Below the pieces are notes generated by a model. It saw only the letters and a list, made by a program, of their open reading frames with translations, ran no database searches and was not told the DNA's origin. From an uncultured Synergistales bacterium (GTDB lineage: Bacteria; Synergistota; Synergistia; Synergistales; Aminobacteriaceae): a DNA stretch of 64,000 nt. The number at the start of each line of letters is the position of its first letter. Position 1 is the stretch's first letter. The position numbers and the translations under genes are program-made. The DNA lies in contig CAJOGI010000004.1 in assembly GCA_905234075.1 (NCBI GenBank), forward strand, positions 186,001-250,000. Direction: 5' to 3'. Of the stretch, positions 9,119-18,457 are shown piece after piece.

Positions 9119-10900
9119 TTGAACATTAACAAATTCACAAAAGTATTTTTATTTTTTGCGCTTATTCTTTGCCTCATTCAGTCATCAGCACAGGCTTATA
9201 ACACTGAGATAGTTAAAGACGGTTATACGACTGGTAAGAAATACGACCTTATAAAAGGCGTTTTCAAGTTCCCTGCGGTGGACGCAATCAACGGTAAATT
9301 TATTGATATGCCTGCGCGTTTCTTTTATTCTGACGGATTTTTTGAAGAAGATCCGTACAGATATAATCCGAGCATAGCGACGGCTTCTATTTGTATGGCT
9401 ATGGCAGGCTTCTATTCAAACGAGGGAGGAACGGGCAAGAACGCGAATTATTCAAATAAATCTCAAAATATCGTTGACTACATGAAAGATATTGGCGTTG
9501 CTGAAAAAAATATTTATCGCAATGCTTATAACAGAATGAGACCTCAGACTGACAGTATAGGCGTAACAATAGGCATGAAAAAATTATCCAATGGCCGTAC
9601 ACTTATTCCTGTTTCGATACGAGGCGCAAATTATGAGCGTGAATGGACAAGCAACGTAACTTTAGGCAAAGAAGAAAACGGAGAAGCCAAAGGATTTGCA
9701 ACAGCCGCGAATATAGCTTTTTCAGAAATTAAGAAATATATAACACAGTCAGATGATTTAGTTACTGAAATAAATAACGGCAAAGTTAATTTCTGGATTT
9801 CAGGCTATTCACGCGCAGGAGCTACAACGAATTTAACGGCAAAGCGTCTTGTTGATGAATATGTTTCAAAGGGCAATCAGGTTTTCGCTTATTGCAACGA
9901 AGCACCAATGGGAGGCGTGGAGACTGCAAAAACTTCAGGCGCAAATTATAATTGTATTCACAGCGTAATCAACCGCAATGACCTTGTACCGAGAGTTGCA
10001 CCCAAGAAAATGAACTTCATTCGCTACGGCGTTGACCACTATATACCGGGTACTGAGGCAGGAACTGTCGCAAAAGGAACTGACGGAAATCAATACGACA
10101 ACACTTTTTATACTGCCTCATCAAGTGAATATGCCGCCGTCAAAACGGAGATGTTAAAACATCTTGCGGCTGTAAATTCTTACATTACGTTCAATGATAA
10201 ATTCACGCCTAAAGGATTGAAGAAAGTAATTTTGATACCTCCTGTAGAAGGCAATGCAACTCTCATGAATGTTTATTTAGATGATTTACTTGATAATTTA
10301 TGCAATTTAACCAATCTTAATCGTGCCGTTTACACAGGCGGGCATAATATAACGTCGGACAAATTTACAATTTACGGCGATATTCAAACGGCCTTGCGCA
10401 ATTATATGACAATGTATTTCGGTTCTCCCAAGACAGAGACTGATGAATTTAAGAAGCGTCTTCTGTCAATTTATAAAGAAAGCTCATGGAAAGAATTATT
10501 TGACATGGTTTGGAACGCTCTGCGCAAATGGGACGATCCCGGCTTCAAGTATAAAGCCCACTATATAACAAAGGTTCTAAAATGGTTCAAGGATAAAAAA
10601 TGCTTTGACGCTTTAGAGAGCTTGACAGATATTGAGAAAAATAAGCTAATGGCAGTTGATTTACCTATTATCTTGAATTTATTGCTGACTTATGCCTCAA
10701 ACGATTATTGGAAGAAAAGCCCTCAATACGGAACAAACGGACTGGCGCAGATTTTGACATTGATTTCAAATATCGAGAATATCGGCATGAACCACAATCC
10801 CGAAGTTACGCTGGCATGGCTCCGCGCTCAGGATACGCTCTATAAAAATGAGACAGCGGCCGTAACTGCTTCCTCAGTTATAAATTTGAGCAATGTTTGA
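9119..10900 (+). CDS. secreted lipase-like alpha/beta-hydrolase (N-terminal part of a split gene)
   Basis: 593 residues starting at TTG (9119) with an AGAAGG ribosome site a few bases upstream. The signal peptide ends near SSAQAYN. The nucleophile elbow is seen as FWISGYSRAGATTN (GYSRAG, a GxSxG/A variant as in class 3 lipases). The pattern RNDLVPRVAP after a beta strand is the usual position of the catalytic Asp, and VDHYIPG offers a His. The likely activity is hydrolysis of an ester outside the cytoplasm; the substrate is unknown. The protein has no surface-anchoring tail; that tail lies in the overlapping frame at 10893-12020. The two are probably one gene separated by a +1 frame change. 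Confidence 0.7.
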   Translation: MNINKFTKVFLFFALILCLIQSSAQAYNTEIVKDGYTTGKKYDLIKGVFKFPAVDAINGKFIDMPARFFYSDGFFEEDPYRYNPSIATASICMAMAGFYSNEGGTGKNANYSNKSQNIVDYMKDIGVAEKNIYRNAYNRMRPQTDSIGVTIGMKKLSNGRTLIPVSIRGANYEREWTSNVTLGKEENGEAKGFATAANIAFSEIKKYITQSDDLVTEINNGKVNFWISGYSRAGATTNLTAKRLVDEYVSKGNQVFAYCNEAPMGGVETAKTSGANYNCIHSVINRNDLVPRVAPKKMNFIRYGVDHYIPGTEAGTVAKGTDGNQYDNTFYTASSSEYAAVKTEMLKHLAAVNSYITFNDKFTPKGLKKVILIPPVEGNATLMNVYLDDLLDNLCNLTNLNRAVYTGGHNITSDKFTIYGDIQTALRNYMTMYFGSPKTETDEFKKRLLSIYKESSWKELFDMVWNALRKWDDPGFKYKAHYITKVLKWFKDKKCFDALESLTDIEKNKLMAVDLPIILNLLLTYASNDYWKKSPQYGTNGLAQILTLISNIENIGMNHNPEVTLAWLRAQDTLYKNETAAVTASSVINLSNV

Positions 10901-12020
10901 AAACGCAGTCATTGTTGCCATTGAAGAGATACCCGATGTATATCTTGAACATGGAGCAACAAATGTAAAGGCCGGACTTCCTAACGCTACAGCTTGGGAC
11001 AGTGAAGGAAATTCGTATAAGTTAAGCGTAACATGGAACGACCCCGTTTGGTATGTTTTCAATGACACTGCCGCTATAAGCGAGGATCTTTGGAAAAAAA
11101 TTGATGAAAGCAAGCTGTCAGAAACTGCTAAAGCACTAATGGCGGACTTTAGCGGCACCGTTCAAACAAACGGTAAAAAACTTGAAGAAGGCATCAGCAC
11201 TGATATAACGGCAAAAGTATATATAGCGGGACTTCCGCAGCTTGAAATGCCTAAATCGTCATTGCCCGAAGGAGAGTATGACGGGCCGCAGAAAATTATT
11301 TTGAGCCGTGAAATTAACGACGGCAGCGGTGATATTGAATACCGTATCTCTCAATTTATTCAATATGACGACGGAGGCACAGGCGGCGAAGGAACTTGGA
11401 TAAATACTAAGTACACGGGGCCCATAACGCTTGGCGAGGGACTTACTTCGAGCATTGAGTACGCGCTTCTTGCAAAAGTTAAAAGCAATACGACGACAAA
11501 TGCCGACAGTGAAGAAATGATATGGTATTACAAAATAAATCCTGCAAAGAGCGATGACGGAAGCGGCGATACTGTTCAAACAACTTTCTCAAAAGTTTTT
11601 ACGCTTTCAAATGACATTGCCGTTTGCTGGAGCATAGATATTGCAAACATAGCTGTTAATACTTCAAGCGTTATGACTTCGGCTGTTTCCGACAGTTTAG
11701 ATGTTACTTTAAGTCCTTCAAACGCTGATACAACGGCAACAGAAGAAATCAACGTAACAGTCATCGCAACGGCAGGAACAACCATCAGAGGAACTTATAC
11801 AATCCCTGTTAAGACTTCAACGGACGGCGGACTGACTTGGACAACGGACGCGACAAAAACAATTAAATTTAGCACGTCCGAAGCGACAACAGCAATCCTG
11901 CCTGCTGCAAGTTCAAGCGGCTGCAATGCCGGACTTACCTCCTGCGGAATTGTTTTTCTGCTCGCGTTTGCTTTTATCAAATTCGCAAGAAGACTCCCAC
12001 TAAAAAAAATCAGGAGCTAG
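10893..12020 (+). CDS. Ig-like domain protein with Synergist-CTERM tail (C-terminal part of the split gene)
   Basis: 375 residues if started at the ATG at 10893, which overlaps the previous stop by 8 bases. It begins exactly at a bacterial Ig-like (Big_4-type) domain: IEEIPDVYLEHGATNVKAGLP and later LSVTWNDPVW. A second beta-rich segment (about 110-220) and a third with VTVIATAGTTIRGTYTIP follow. The end has AASSSGCNAG, a hydrophobic helix and KFARRLPLKKIRS, a textbook sorting tail. It has no signal peptide and no clear ribosome site, so as a separate protein it could not be exported. I infer that it continues the hydrolase at 9119. The last two codons and TAG (AGGAGCTAG) match a heptamer repeat. 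Confidence 0.65.
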   Translation: MFENAVIVAIEEIPDVYLEHGATNVKAGLPNATAWDSEGNSYKLSVTWNDPVWYVFNDTAAISEDLWKKIDESKLSETAKALMADFSGTVQTNGKKLEEGISTDITAKVYIAGLPQLEMPKSSLPEGEYDGPQKIILSREINDGSGDIEYRISQFIQYDDGGTGGEGTWINTKYTGPITLGEGLTSSIEYALLAKVKSNTTTNADSEEMIWYYKINPAKSDDGSGDTVQTTFSKVFTLSNDIAVCWSIDIANIAVNTSSVMTSAVSDSLDVTLSPSNADTTATEEINVTVIATAGTTIRGTYTIPVKTSTDGGLTWTTDATKTIKFSTSEATTAILPAASSSGCNAGLTSCGIVFLLAFAFIKFARRLPLKKIRS

Positions 12021-12058
12021 GGCTTTTAACCTCCTAACTCCTGATTCCTAACTTCTAA
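12013..12058. repeat. heptamer repeat array with inverted partner
   Basis: AGGAGCTAGGG at the end of the preceding gene, then CTCCTAA CTCCTGA TTCCTAA CTTCTAA (12031-12058). The inverted halves could form an imperfect hairpin and serve as a two-way terminator between the convergent genes. Confidence 0.7.
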
Positions 12059-12063
12059 TTAAA

Positions 12064-14397
12064 TTACAATGGCGTAACTCCGAGCGCGATACACGCAACA
12101 ATTGAAAGAATACTTACGCCCCAAATCCATAAAAGCGAATATTTAATATGTTCGCCGACGTCAATTTCAAGAAGGCCAAGCCCTAAATACATCGCAGGCG
12201 ATAACGGCGAAATCATAACGCCGACGTTCTCCGCAACTAAGAGAACGCACGCAACGTCCAGCGGGTTTACGCCGAACTGTGAAGCTATACCGACAACAAC
12301 AGGCAATAAGCCGAAATAGAAGCTGTCAGTTCCCAAGCACATGATCAACGGCACCGCGAAGCACGCCACGATGAAGTGAGTATATCTGCCAAGTTCCGGC
12401 GGTATGAATGTAACTGCCGTCGAGGCCATAGCGTTTAACATTCCTGTTCCGTTCAAAACGCCCGTGAAAATTCCTGCCGCAAATAACGTAACTACCATTG
12501 ACATTGCCGCCACGCCGTAATTCTTTAATTTAGCGTTCTGCTCTTTCAAAGATTTAATGTTGAACGGCAGCGAAATAGCAAGCGCAATCATAAACACGTA
12601 AGCAGGATTGAATTTGCCGTACATTAACGCCGCAACGACAGCAATAACAAGAATGAAGTTATAAGCCTGCAACGCTCCTGAAACTTTCGGGCCTTTCTCT
12701 TCGGCTTTTGCTTCTTCAAGTGCCTCGTCAGCAGTGAGACCGAGCTTTCTAATTCTTCTCTTCTGAACACCGCTCAATAAGAACGCAACAAGGAACGTAA
12801 CGACAAGCATTGTCCCCTGAACAGGGAGCAGTCTCTGCCATAAAATGTTCGGATCTGTCTCGAGAACTGTTGCCGCTCTAATCGTCGGGCCTCCCCACGG
12901 GCACACGTTCATAACTCCGATAGCAACGCAGATTAAAAGCATTAATGCCCTGTTGTCCATTTTCAATTTCTTGAACATCGGAAGCATTGCCGTAATCGTA
13001 ATAACGAACGTCGTCGCGCCGCTGCCGTCAAGGTGTCCGATAATTCCGACCGCCGCTGTGGCTAATAATACGAGGGTTACGCTCGTTCCGGCCTTCTTGA
13101 TTAAGAAATTGACTATCGGGTCAAAAACTCCCTGCTCGCTCATCAGTGAGAAGAACGAAATCGAGAACACGAACAGAGAAACCGTCGAGACCATTTTTGA
13201 AATTCCCGAAGCCGCAAATTTATTAATCGCAAACGGGTCAAAACCGGCAACAAGCGCGGCAATAGTCGGAAGCAAAATAAACGCAACAGGAGGAATTACA
13301 ACCTTCTTGATTAAGCAGAAAATCAAAATTAAAACCATTACGAAGCCGATAACTGCGAGCTTCATTGACGGAGCAGCGGCGGCCTTCTTGTCGGGAGCCT
13401 TCGCAGGTTTTAATATACTCGTGAAAGCTTTATACTCGTCAGCAAGAATTTTTGAATACTCTTCGCTGTTCGCGTAGCCCGGTCTTTCGTCATAAGTTCC
13501 TTCTTCAAGAAATGTTTTCCACTCTTCAGTGTTCACGGCTCTTTCAATCGCGGCGGCCATTGCGTCAAGAGCTTCCTGCGGCGTGCCCTTCTTCGCAAAA
13601 ATTCCTCTCTCAGGCCCAAGAACTGAATTAATGCCGAGCTCTTTTGAGCTTTGAACGTTTGGGTATCTCCTCATTCTTTTCTCTGAAAGCGAGAGCAGCG
13701 GAACGATATTGCCATCTGAAAGTAATTCATCTACCTCGTCCATTCCCGTTATCATGAGGTCAATTTGTCCATCTGTAAGAGCGAGGGTCGGCCCTGAGCC
13801 TGTAGGATAAGTAACTTCGAGAATATTAAGCCCCTCAAAAGTCTGCCTTATCGCCATTCCGTCAATGCCGGTGAGCGTGAGCATACCTATGCTTATACTT
13901 GACGGGTGGTCTTTAATGAATTTCTGAAGCTCTGAGAAATTGCTGTAGCCTCTTTCTTCCATTGTCTTGCGTGAAGCGGCGATTACGTTAATGGCGTTCA
14001 CGAGCCTTGCAACGGGGACAAACTCATCAAGGAACTTGAACTTCATATCGCCGATGATGTCCTGAACTAAAAGGCTCTGGGTGCCGAGCAAATATGTGTA
14101 GCCGTCAGCTTCATGCTCTTTTGTGTAAGTAGCACCGTTCACTCCGCCGTTGCCGGTAACGTTGAGGACTTCAACTTTCTGGCCTAATTCTTTTTCGAGA
14201 AGAGGAATGAAAGCGCGAATAGTTGAATCAGATCCGCCGCCTGCGCCCCACGGGCAGACGATAACAATTTTCTTGTCGAACTTGAAGCCACCGGGAGCAG
14301 CTGCCGAATCGCTCGATACGTCTGCGGCTGAAAGCACAGAAGCACACAGCGAAAGCGCAAGAACTACAGTGAGAAAAATACATAAAAATTTTTTCAC
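12064..14397 (-). CDS. fusion of TctC-type solute-binding protein and CitMHS-family carrier
   Basis: 777 residues in one uninterrupted frame. Residues 1-25 form a signal sequence or anchor. Residues about 35-325 are a Bug/TctC binding protein (IVCPWGAGGGSDSTIRAFIP, VTGNGGVNGATY, YPTGSGPTLALTDGQIDLMI). An Ala/Pro/Lys linker (KPAKAPDKKAAAAPS) leads to about 440 residues of a 10-12-helix carrier. That part resembles the CitMHS divalent-metal-citrate symporters: GHLDGSGATTFVIT, VCPWGGPTIRAATVLETDP and GTDSFYFGLLPVV. TctC proteins normally serve TctAB, which is absent here. A single-chain, binding-protein-dependent secondary importer of citrate-like carboxylates is inferred. A copy of the 102-bp upstream element lies at 14473-14574. 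Confidence 0.8.
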   Translation of the reverse strand: MKKFLCIFLTVVLALSLCASVLSAADVSSDSAAAPGGFKFDKKIVIVCPWGAGGGSDSTIRAFIPLLEKELGQKVEVLNVTGNGGVNGATYTKEHEADGYTYLLGTQSLLVQDIIGDMKFKFLDEFVPVARLVNAINVIAASRKTMEERGYSNFSELQKFIKDHPSSISIGMLTLTGIDGMAIRQTFEGLNILEVTYPTGSGPTLALTDGQIDLMITGMDEVDELLSDGNIVPLLSLSEKRMRRYPNVQSSKELGINSVLGPERGIFAKKGTPQEALDAMAAAIERAVNTEEWKTFLEEGTYDERPGYANSEEYSKILADEYKAFTSILKPAKAPDKKAAAAPSMKLAVIGFVMVLILIFCLIKKVVIPPVAFILLPTIAALVAGFDPFAINKFAASGISKMVSTVSLFVFSISFFSLMSEQGVFDPIVNFLIKKAGTSVTLVLLATAAVGIIGHLDGSGATTFVITITAMLPMFKKLKMDNRALMLLICVAIGVMNVCPWGGPTIRAATVLETDPNILWQRLLPVQGTMLVVTFLVAFLLSGVQKRRIRKLGLTADEALEEAKAEEKGPKVSGALQAYNFILVIAVVAALMYGKFNPAYVFMIALAISLPFNIKSLKEQNAKLKNYGVAAMSMVVTLFAAGIFTGVLNGTGMLNAMASTAVTFIPPELGRYTHFIVACFAVPLIMCLGTDSFYFGLLPVVVGIASQFGVNPLDVACVLLVAENVGVMISPLSPAMYLGLGLLEIDVGEHIKYSLLWIWGVSILSIVACIALGVTPL

Positions 14398-14472
14398 TTT
14401 GAAACTTACCTCCTGAAATAAAATTTTATTTGGGTGTTGAAATTTAAGTTAATTATAACTGAATGAGGGCAA

Positions 14473-14574
14473 GAAAAAAAATTTTTGATTCTATTTTTTT
14501 AATTTGCCTTGCGAAATTTTATGAGCTCTTAAAATTTTTAAGATTTTTGTAGGTGTAAATGTAGTTGCAAAAAA
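14473..14574 (-). repeat. 102-bp promoter-proximal element, copy 1
   Basis: Read on the minus strand, towards the TctC-CitMHS gene 76 bases away. Contains GCAACTACATTTACACCTAC at its upstream end and TAGAAT (plus-strand 14488-14493) near its downstream end. It aligns without gaps of note to copies at 38030, 43717 and 54920. Confidence 0.85.
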
Positions 14575-14605
14575 GACAGCCCCGTTAAAATTTCGAGACT
14601 GTCTT
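14569..14605 (-). terminator. Rho-independent terminator of ftsH operon
   Basis: Minus-strand stem AAGACAG...CTGTCTT (14599-14605 with 14573-14579) followed by a T run that merges with the start of the 102-bp element. Confidence 0.75.
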
Positions 14606-14634
14606 AAATTTAATTCATTATAGCATTTTTTCGG

Positions 14635-16530
14635 CTATGCTGAAATTTTCTGCTCGTCCTTTTCTTTTTCAACGAACGCTTGAATTTCCTCGTTGTTAAT
14701 GACTTCTTTTTCCTGTAAAGTTTTCGCGACCTCATGCAAAACTTTTTCATGTTCCTTCAAAATTTTCAGTGCACAGTCCTGAGCTTCCGTTACAAGTTTT
14801 TTAATTTCTTCGTCGATAACCACTGCCGTAGCGTCGCCGGTGTCATCTCTAATCTGCGTGGCTCCTCCCAGATACATCATGGCCGGAGCAGCATATCGAA
14901 CAGGGCCGAGAACTGATGACATTCCGAACTCAATAACCATTCGCCGGGCCGTCTCCGTTGCACGTTCTAAGTCGTTCGATGCGCCTGTCGAGGCTTCGTT
15001 GAAGATCAAAAGTTCCGCCGCCCGCCCTCCTAACATTACGGCCATTTTATTTTTCAATTCGCTCTCGCTGATTAAATACTGATCTTCAGTCGGCATCTGC
15101 ATCGTATAGCCTAACGCGCCTTTAGTCGTCGGAATTATGCTGACTTTGTGAACGGGGTCAGAGCCGGGCAGATAGCAGGCAACTAGAGCGTGGCCGGTCT
15201 CATGATAAGCGACTTTCTTGCGGACTTCGGGTGTCAGCGGCGTTTTTCTTTGAAGTCCAGCGATGACGCGCTCAATAGCTAAATCAAAATCATTCGTCGA
15301 AACTTTTTCAGCCTTGCGCCGTGCCGCTAATAACGCTGCTTCGTTGGCTATATTCGCAATGTCGGCTCCCGAAAATCCCGGAGTAACTTTAGCTATTGCC
15401 CTTAAATCAATTTCGGGAGCTAAAGGAATTTTTTTTGTATGTATCTTCAAAATTTCCTCGCGCCCTTCTTCCGTCGGCAGGACGACCTGAATTTGACGAT
15501 CAAAGCGTCCCGGCCTCATTAACGCCTGATCTAAAATTTCCGGCCTGTTCGTTGCGCCCATGATTACTACGCCGTTGTTGTCCTCAAAGCCGTCCATCTC
15601 TGCTAGTAATTGATTTAGCGTGTTTTCCTGCTCTGAATTACTGTTAAACGTGTTCATTCTCGACTGGCCTATAGCGTCAATCTCATCGACAAAGATAATA
15701 CAGGGAGCTTTCTTTTTAGCTTGGTCAAATAAATCACGGACACGAGCCGCGCCGACTCCGACAAACATCTCGACAAAACTTGAGCCTGTTATAAAAAAGA
15801 ACGGCACTCCTGCTTCACCGGCAGTAGCTTTTGCGAGCAGAGTTTTTCCCGTACCGGGAGGCCCTACGAGCAGAACACCGCGAGGCAATTTTGCTCCGAA
15901 CTTGTCAAATCTCTTAGGCTCTTTCAAAAAGTCGATTATCTCGCGCAATTCTACTTCTGCTTCTCCAGCTCCGCCTATGTCGCTGAAGTGTACGCCGGTC
16001 ATCTCGCCCTGTAATTCTTTTGCACGGCTTCTGGCGAATGAAAAAATCCCGCCTATTCCGCCTCCTGAGCCTGAGCCTCCAATATTTCTAAAAAGAAAAT
16101 ACCAAATTATAAGCAGCGGCAATAACGGCAGCATTATTCCCATAATTAAATCGAGTATCGTATCGCGCTGAGCAATTCCGCCGAATTTAATATCAGTGTG
16201 GGCCAGCCTGTCAATTAATAGCGGGTCTGTAACGCGCACGACGCTTTTTATGCTTTCAGGATTTTTAGCTTTTTTCTTTGAGGAAAAAATTACGCCGCCG
16301 ATTATCGGTCTTTTATCGGGGCTTGCGCTTTCTTTAAGAGTGTATGTAATTCTATTTTCTGTGATGTCAACGGTCTCGATGGATTTGTTTTCAAGGTCCG
16401 CGAGAAATTCACTGTAAGGCACCTCGCCCTTGCTCTCGGCATAGGGTTTATAAATATACTCGGCGAAAAGCCATGCTAACACCACCGCAATAAAAAAATA
16501 CCATACTGAAAATTTTTGTCCTTTGTCCAT
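14635..16530 (-). CDS. ftsH: ATP-dependent zinc metalloprotease FtsH
   Basis: 631 residues, normal length. A first helix (about 8-27) and a second (about 128-148) bracket an extracytoplasmic domain, followed by a Gly/Ser-rich linker ([11 protein letters not shown]). The AAA+ module has Walker A GPPGTGKT, Walker [13 protein letters not shown], and the second region of homology [19 protein letters not shown]. The protease has HETGH with a downstream zinc-ligand Asp in [15 protein letters not shown]. It degrades membrane and regulatory proteins from the cytoplasmic face. It is the last gene of a housekeeping operon running from 21420, and ends at a clear terminator. Confidence 0.98.
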   Translation of the reverse strand: MDKGQKFSVWYFFIAVVLAWLFAEYIYKPYAESKGEVPYSEFLADLENKSIETVDITENRITYTLKESASPDKRPIIGGVIFSSKKKAKNPESIKSVVRVTDPLLIDRLAHTDIKFGGIAQRDTILDLIMGIMLPLLPLLIIWYFLFRNIGGSGSGGGIGGIFSFARSRAKELQGEMTGVHFSDIGGAGEAEVELREIIDFLKEPKRFDKFGAKLPRGVLLVGPPGTGKTLLAKATAGEAGVPFFFITGSSFVEMFVGVGAARVRDLFDQAKKKAPCIIFVDEIDAIGQSRMNTFNSNSEQENTLNQLLAEMDGFEDNNGVVIMGATNRPEILDQALMRPGRFDRQIQVVLPTEEGREEILKIHTKKIPLAPEIDLRAIAKVTPGFSGADIANIANEAALLAARRKAEKVSTNDFDLAIERVIAGLQRKTPLTPEVRKKVAYHETGHALVACYLPGSDPVHKVSIIPTTKGALGYTMQMPTEDQYLISESELKNKMAVMLGGRAAELLIFNEASTGASNDLERATETARRMVIEFGMSSVLGPVRYAAPAMMYLGGATQIRDDTGDATAVVIDEEIKKLVTEAQDCALKILKEHEKVLHEVAKTLQEKEVINNEEIQAFVEKEKDEQKISA

Positions 16531-16542
16531 TTTGATTTTTAT

Positions 16543-16992
16543 TTATAACCTCGCACTTCTTAAAATTGCCCGTCCGCTCTCGTTGCGTCTGGTTCTGTTT
16601 TTGAGGCGGTCAAATTCTTCGTTAATCTCCTCTCTTTCTGTTTTATCGACCGGCATTAAATCTAAAAAATTATTTAATTTATTTTCAAGCTGTTCGATTT
16701 CCTTTGTGCCGGGCGGAACTGTACGCCCGATATTTTTCAGGCTCATCACGGCTATATCTGCAATTAATACGGCCAAGTCGTGAAGGTCCTTGTCATTCTC
16801 TAAATCTTTTTCGCCTGTTTCATCGCCTTCATTATTTTTTATTCTCGTGGCAAAGCATAGAAACCCCACCGCAGCCGCCAGCCACGCAGCACCCGCCGCA
16901 ATATTATCGATATAAAACATATAGCCTGCAAAAATGCTCGTGATTATTCCGGCACAGAATAGAGCCCAGCGAAAAATTTTATCAAAATTCAT
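16543..16992 (-). CDS. uncharacterised membrane protein
   Basis: 149 residues, no family recognised. Two hydrophobic segments (about 7-27 and 32-48, ending FLCFATRIKNN) are followed by an acidic linker and a mainly helical, charged tail (VPPGTKEIEQLENKLNNFLD). The N-terminal hairpin puts the tail in the cytoplasm by the positive-inside rule. It lies 4 bases after gmk and 12 bases before ftsH, so it is cotranscribed with both. Confidence 0.7.
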   Translation of the reverse strand: MNFDKIFRWALFCAGIITSIFAGYMFYIDNIAAGAAWLAAAVGFLCFATRIKNNEGDETGEKDLENDKDLHDLAVLIADIAVMSLKNIGRTVPPGTKEIEQLENKLNNFLDLMPVDKTEREEINEEFDRLKNRTRRNESGRAILRSARL

Positions 16993-16995
16993 TCT

Positions 16996-17565
16996 TCAAA
17001 TTTGACTCTCAATTAATTTTCTAAGTTCTGCTGCGGCGCGTTCTAAATCGTCATTAATAATTATGAAATCATATCCATCTTTTAATTCAAGCTCTTTTGC
17101 AGCGTTATTCAGCCTTATTTTCAAAGCCTCTTCGCTCTCCGTGTGCCTGTTGCGCAGTCTTTTTTCAAGCTCTTCAATTGACGGCGGAGCGATAAAAATT
17201 AACACGGCATCAAAAATTTTCTTACGCACCTGCAAAGCTCCCTGAACGTCAATCTCTAATAAAACGTTATTGCCCACGTTTAATTCTCTTATAACGTCGG
17301 CTTTCAAAGTCCCGTAAAAATCCGAATGAACATGAGCATATTCGAGAAATAAATTTTTTTCTATGTCCTCTTTGAATTTTTCATGAGTTATAAATCTGTA
17401 TTGAACGCCATCAACTTCGCCCTCTCTGGGTTTGCGCGTAGTGCATGAGATTGAATAAACTAAATTTTTTATGTCATTCAGTGCTTTTTCTCTAAGCGTT
17501 CCTTTTCCTGCGCCGCTTGGCCCGGATATTACAAACAATTTTCCTTTTTTATTTTCATTCAACAT
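16996..17565 (-). CDS. gmk: guanylate kinase
   Basis: 189 residues from the ATG at 17565; a TTG at 17592 would add 9 residues, and neither has a strong ribosome site. The P-loop is ISGPSGAGKGT. The GMP-binding region has SCTTRKPREGEVDGVQYRF and EYAHVHSDFYGT, and the lid contains RLRNRHTESEEAL. It converts GMP and ATP to GDP and ADP in the cytoplasm. The start lies inside the end of the upstream yicC gene (stop at 17555), a coupling often seen for yicC-gmk. Confidence 0.96.
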   Translation of the reverse strand: MLNENKKGKLFVISGPSGAGKGTLREKALNDIKNLVYSISCTTRKPREGEVDGVQYRFITHEKFKEDIEKNLFLEYAHVHSDFYGTLKADVIRELNVGNNVLLEIDVQGALQVRKKIFDAVLIFIAPPSIEELEKRLRNRHTESEEALKIRLNNAAKELELKDGYDFIIINDDLERAAAELRKLIESQI

Positions 17566-18442
17566 TTTGTATTTGTTCACGTATTCTTTCAATGCAGGTT
17601 TTTGCTTCGACTACGAGCCATCTAAAGTCCGCGTCGGCAACTTTTGAGCCCATTGTATTAACTTCCCTGTTCATCTCTTGAATTAAAAAATCTAATTTTT
17701 TTCCTGAAGCCTCTTGAGCGTCCATAACCTGCCAAAATTTTTCCGTGTGTGCTTCCATTCTCGTAATCTCTTCGGAAATATCCCAGCGGTCAGCCGCGAG
17801 CGAAACTTCTTCAGCTATTCTGGCCTCATCGAGTTCAAGATTATAATGCTCAAGAACGCTCTCTATTCTCGTTTTTATAATGTTGAGTGCCGCATTGCGA
17901 GCAGCTTTCCAGCGTTCCTTCATTTTTTCAAGAAAATCCTCAAGAAGTTTCAAATCCTCTTCAATTTTTAATTTCAATTTTTCGCCCTCAGATTTTTTCA
18001 TTTCCATGAGAGCGTCAATAGCTTCGCGGGCAAGCCTGTCCCAGATTTCCGGATTTTTTACGACCTCTTGAGCCGCTAAATTATTATTCTCGCTGAAAAG
18101 TCCGGGAATTAATAAAAGATTTGTTATGTCGTTCGGGCAGTCTAAATTATTTTTTTTTGTGAATTTTCGTATCTGATTGAATAAATTTATCAGCCCCTCC
18201 TCGTCAAGCTGAGGGACTTCCGCGCCCGGAGTCCACGTTATGGAGGCCGAGAGCTTCACTCTTCCGCGTCCGATTGAAGAGCGCATGATGTTTAACATTC
18301 TATTTTCAAGTGCTGATAATTCCGGCGGAAGTTTGACTAGAAAATCCTGAAATTTATGATTTATTGAGCTTAATTCAAAAACGACAGTGCCCCACGAAAA
18401 ATCGTAAGACTTACTGCCGAAGCCAGTCATGCTTAAAAACAT
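17555..18442 (-). CDS. YicC/YloC family endoribonuclease
   Basis: 295 residues, the usual family length. The N-terminus has MLSMTGFG-like MFLSMTGFGSKSYDF and ELSSINHKFQDFLVKLP. The C-terminal DUF1732 part ends with SGKKLDFLIQEMNREVNTMGSK and WLVVEAKTCIERIREQIQNVE, both highly typical. Members are metal-dependent RNases linked to RNA turnover. It is directly upstream of gmk, overlapping its start, as in many bacteria. Confidence 0.95.
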   Translation of the reverse strand: MFLSMTGFGSKSYDFSWGTVVFELSSINHKFQDFLVKLPPELSALENRMLNIMRSSIGRGRVKLSASITWTPGAEVPQLDEEGLINLFNQIRKFTKKNNLDCPNDITNLLLIPGLFSENNNLAAQEVVKNPEIWDRLAREAIDALMEMKKSEGEKLKLKIEEDLKLLEDFLEKMKERWKAARNAALNIIKTRIESVLEHYNLELDEARIAEEVSLAADRWDISEEITRMEAHTEKFWQVMDAQEASGKKLDFLIQEMNREVNTMGSKVADADFRWLVVEAKTCIERIREQIQNVE

Positions 18443-18457
18443 TTTATAAATTTCTCC

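Noticed and set aside
10893-12020. Independent gene with its own start
   Set aside because: No signal peptide, no clear ribosome site, and a sorting tail that needs export; a split gene explains all three.
12845-13477. Long plus-strand frame opposite the TctC-CitMHS gene (210 codons)
   Set aside because: It mirrors an intact, recognisable membrane protein on the other strand and has low-complexity Ile/Ala/Thr content without a ribosome site.
14473-14574. Classification of the 102-bp element as an insertion sequence remnant
   Set aside because: No terminal inverted repeats or target duplications are visible, and the fixed orientation towards genes is not expected for random insertion. It remains an alternative to test.
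15620-16171. Plus-strand frame of 183 codons opposite ftsH
   Set aside because: A shadow of the AAA+ coding region; no family features.
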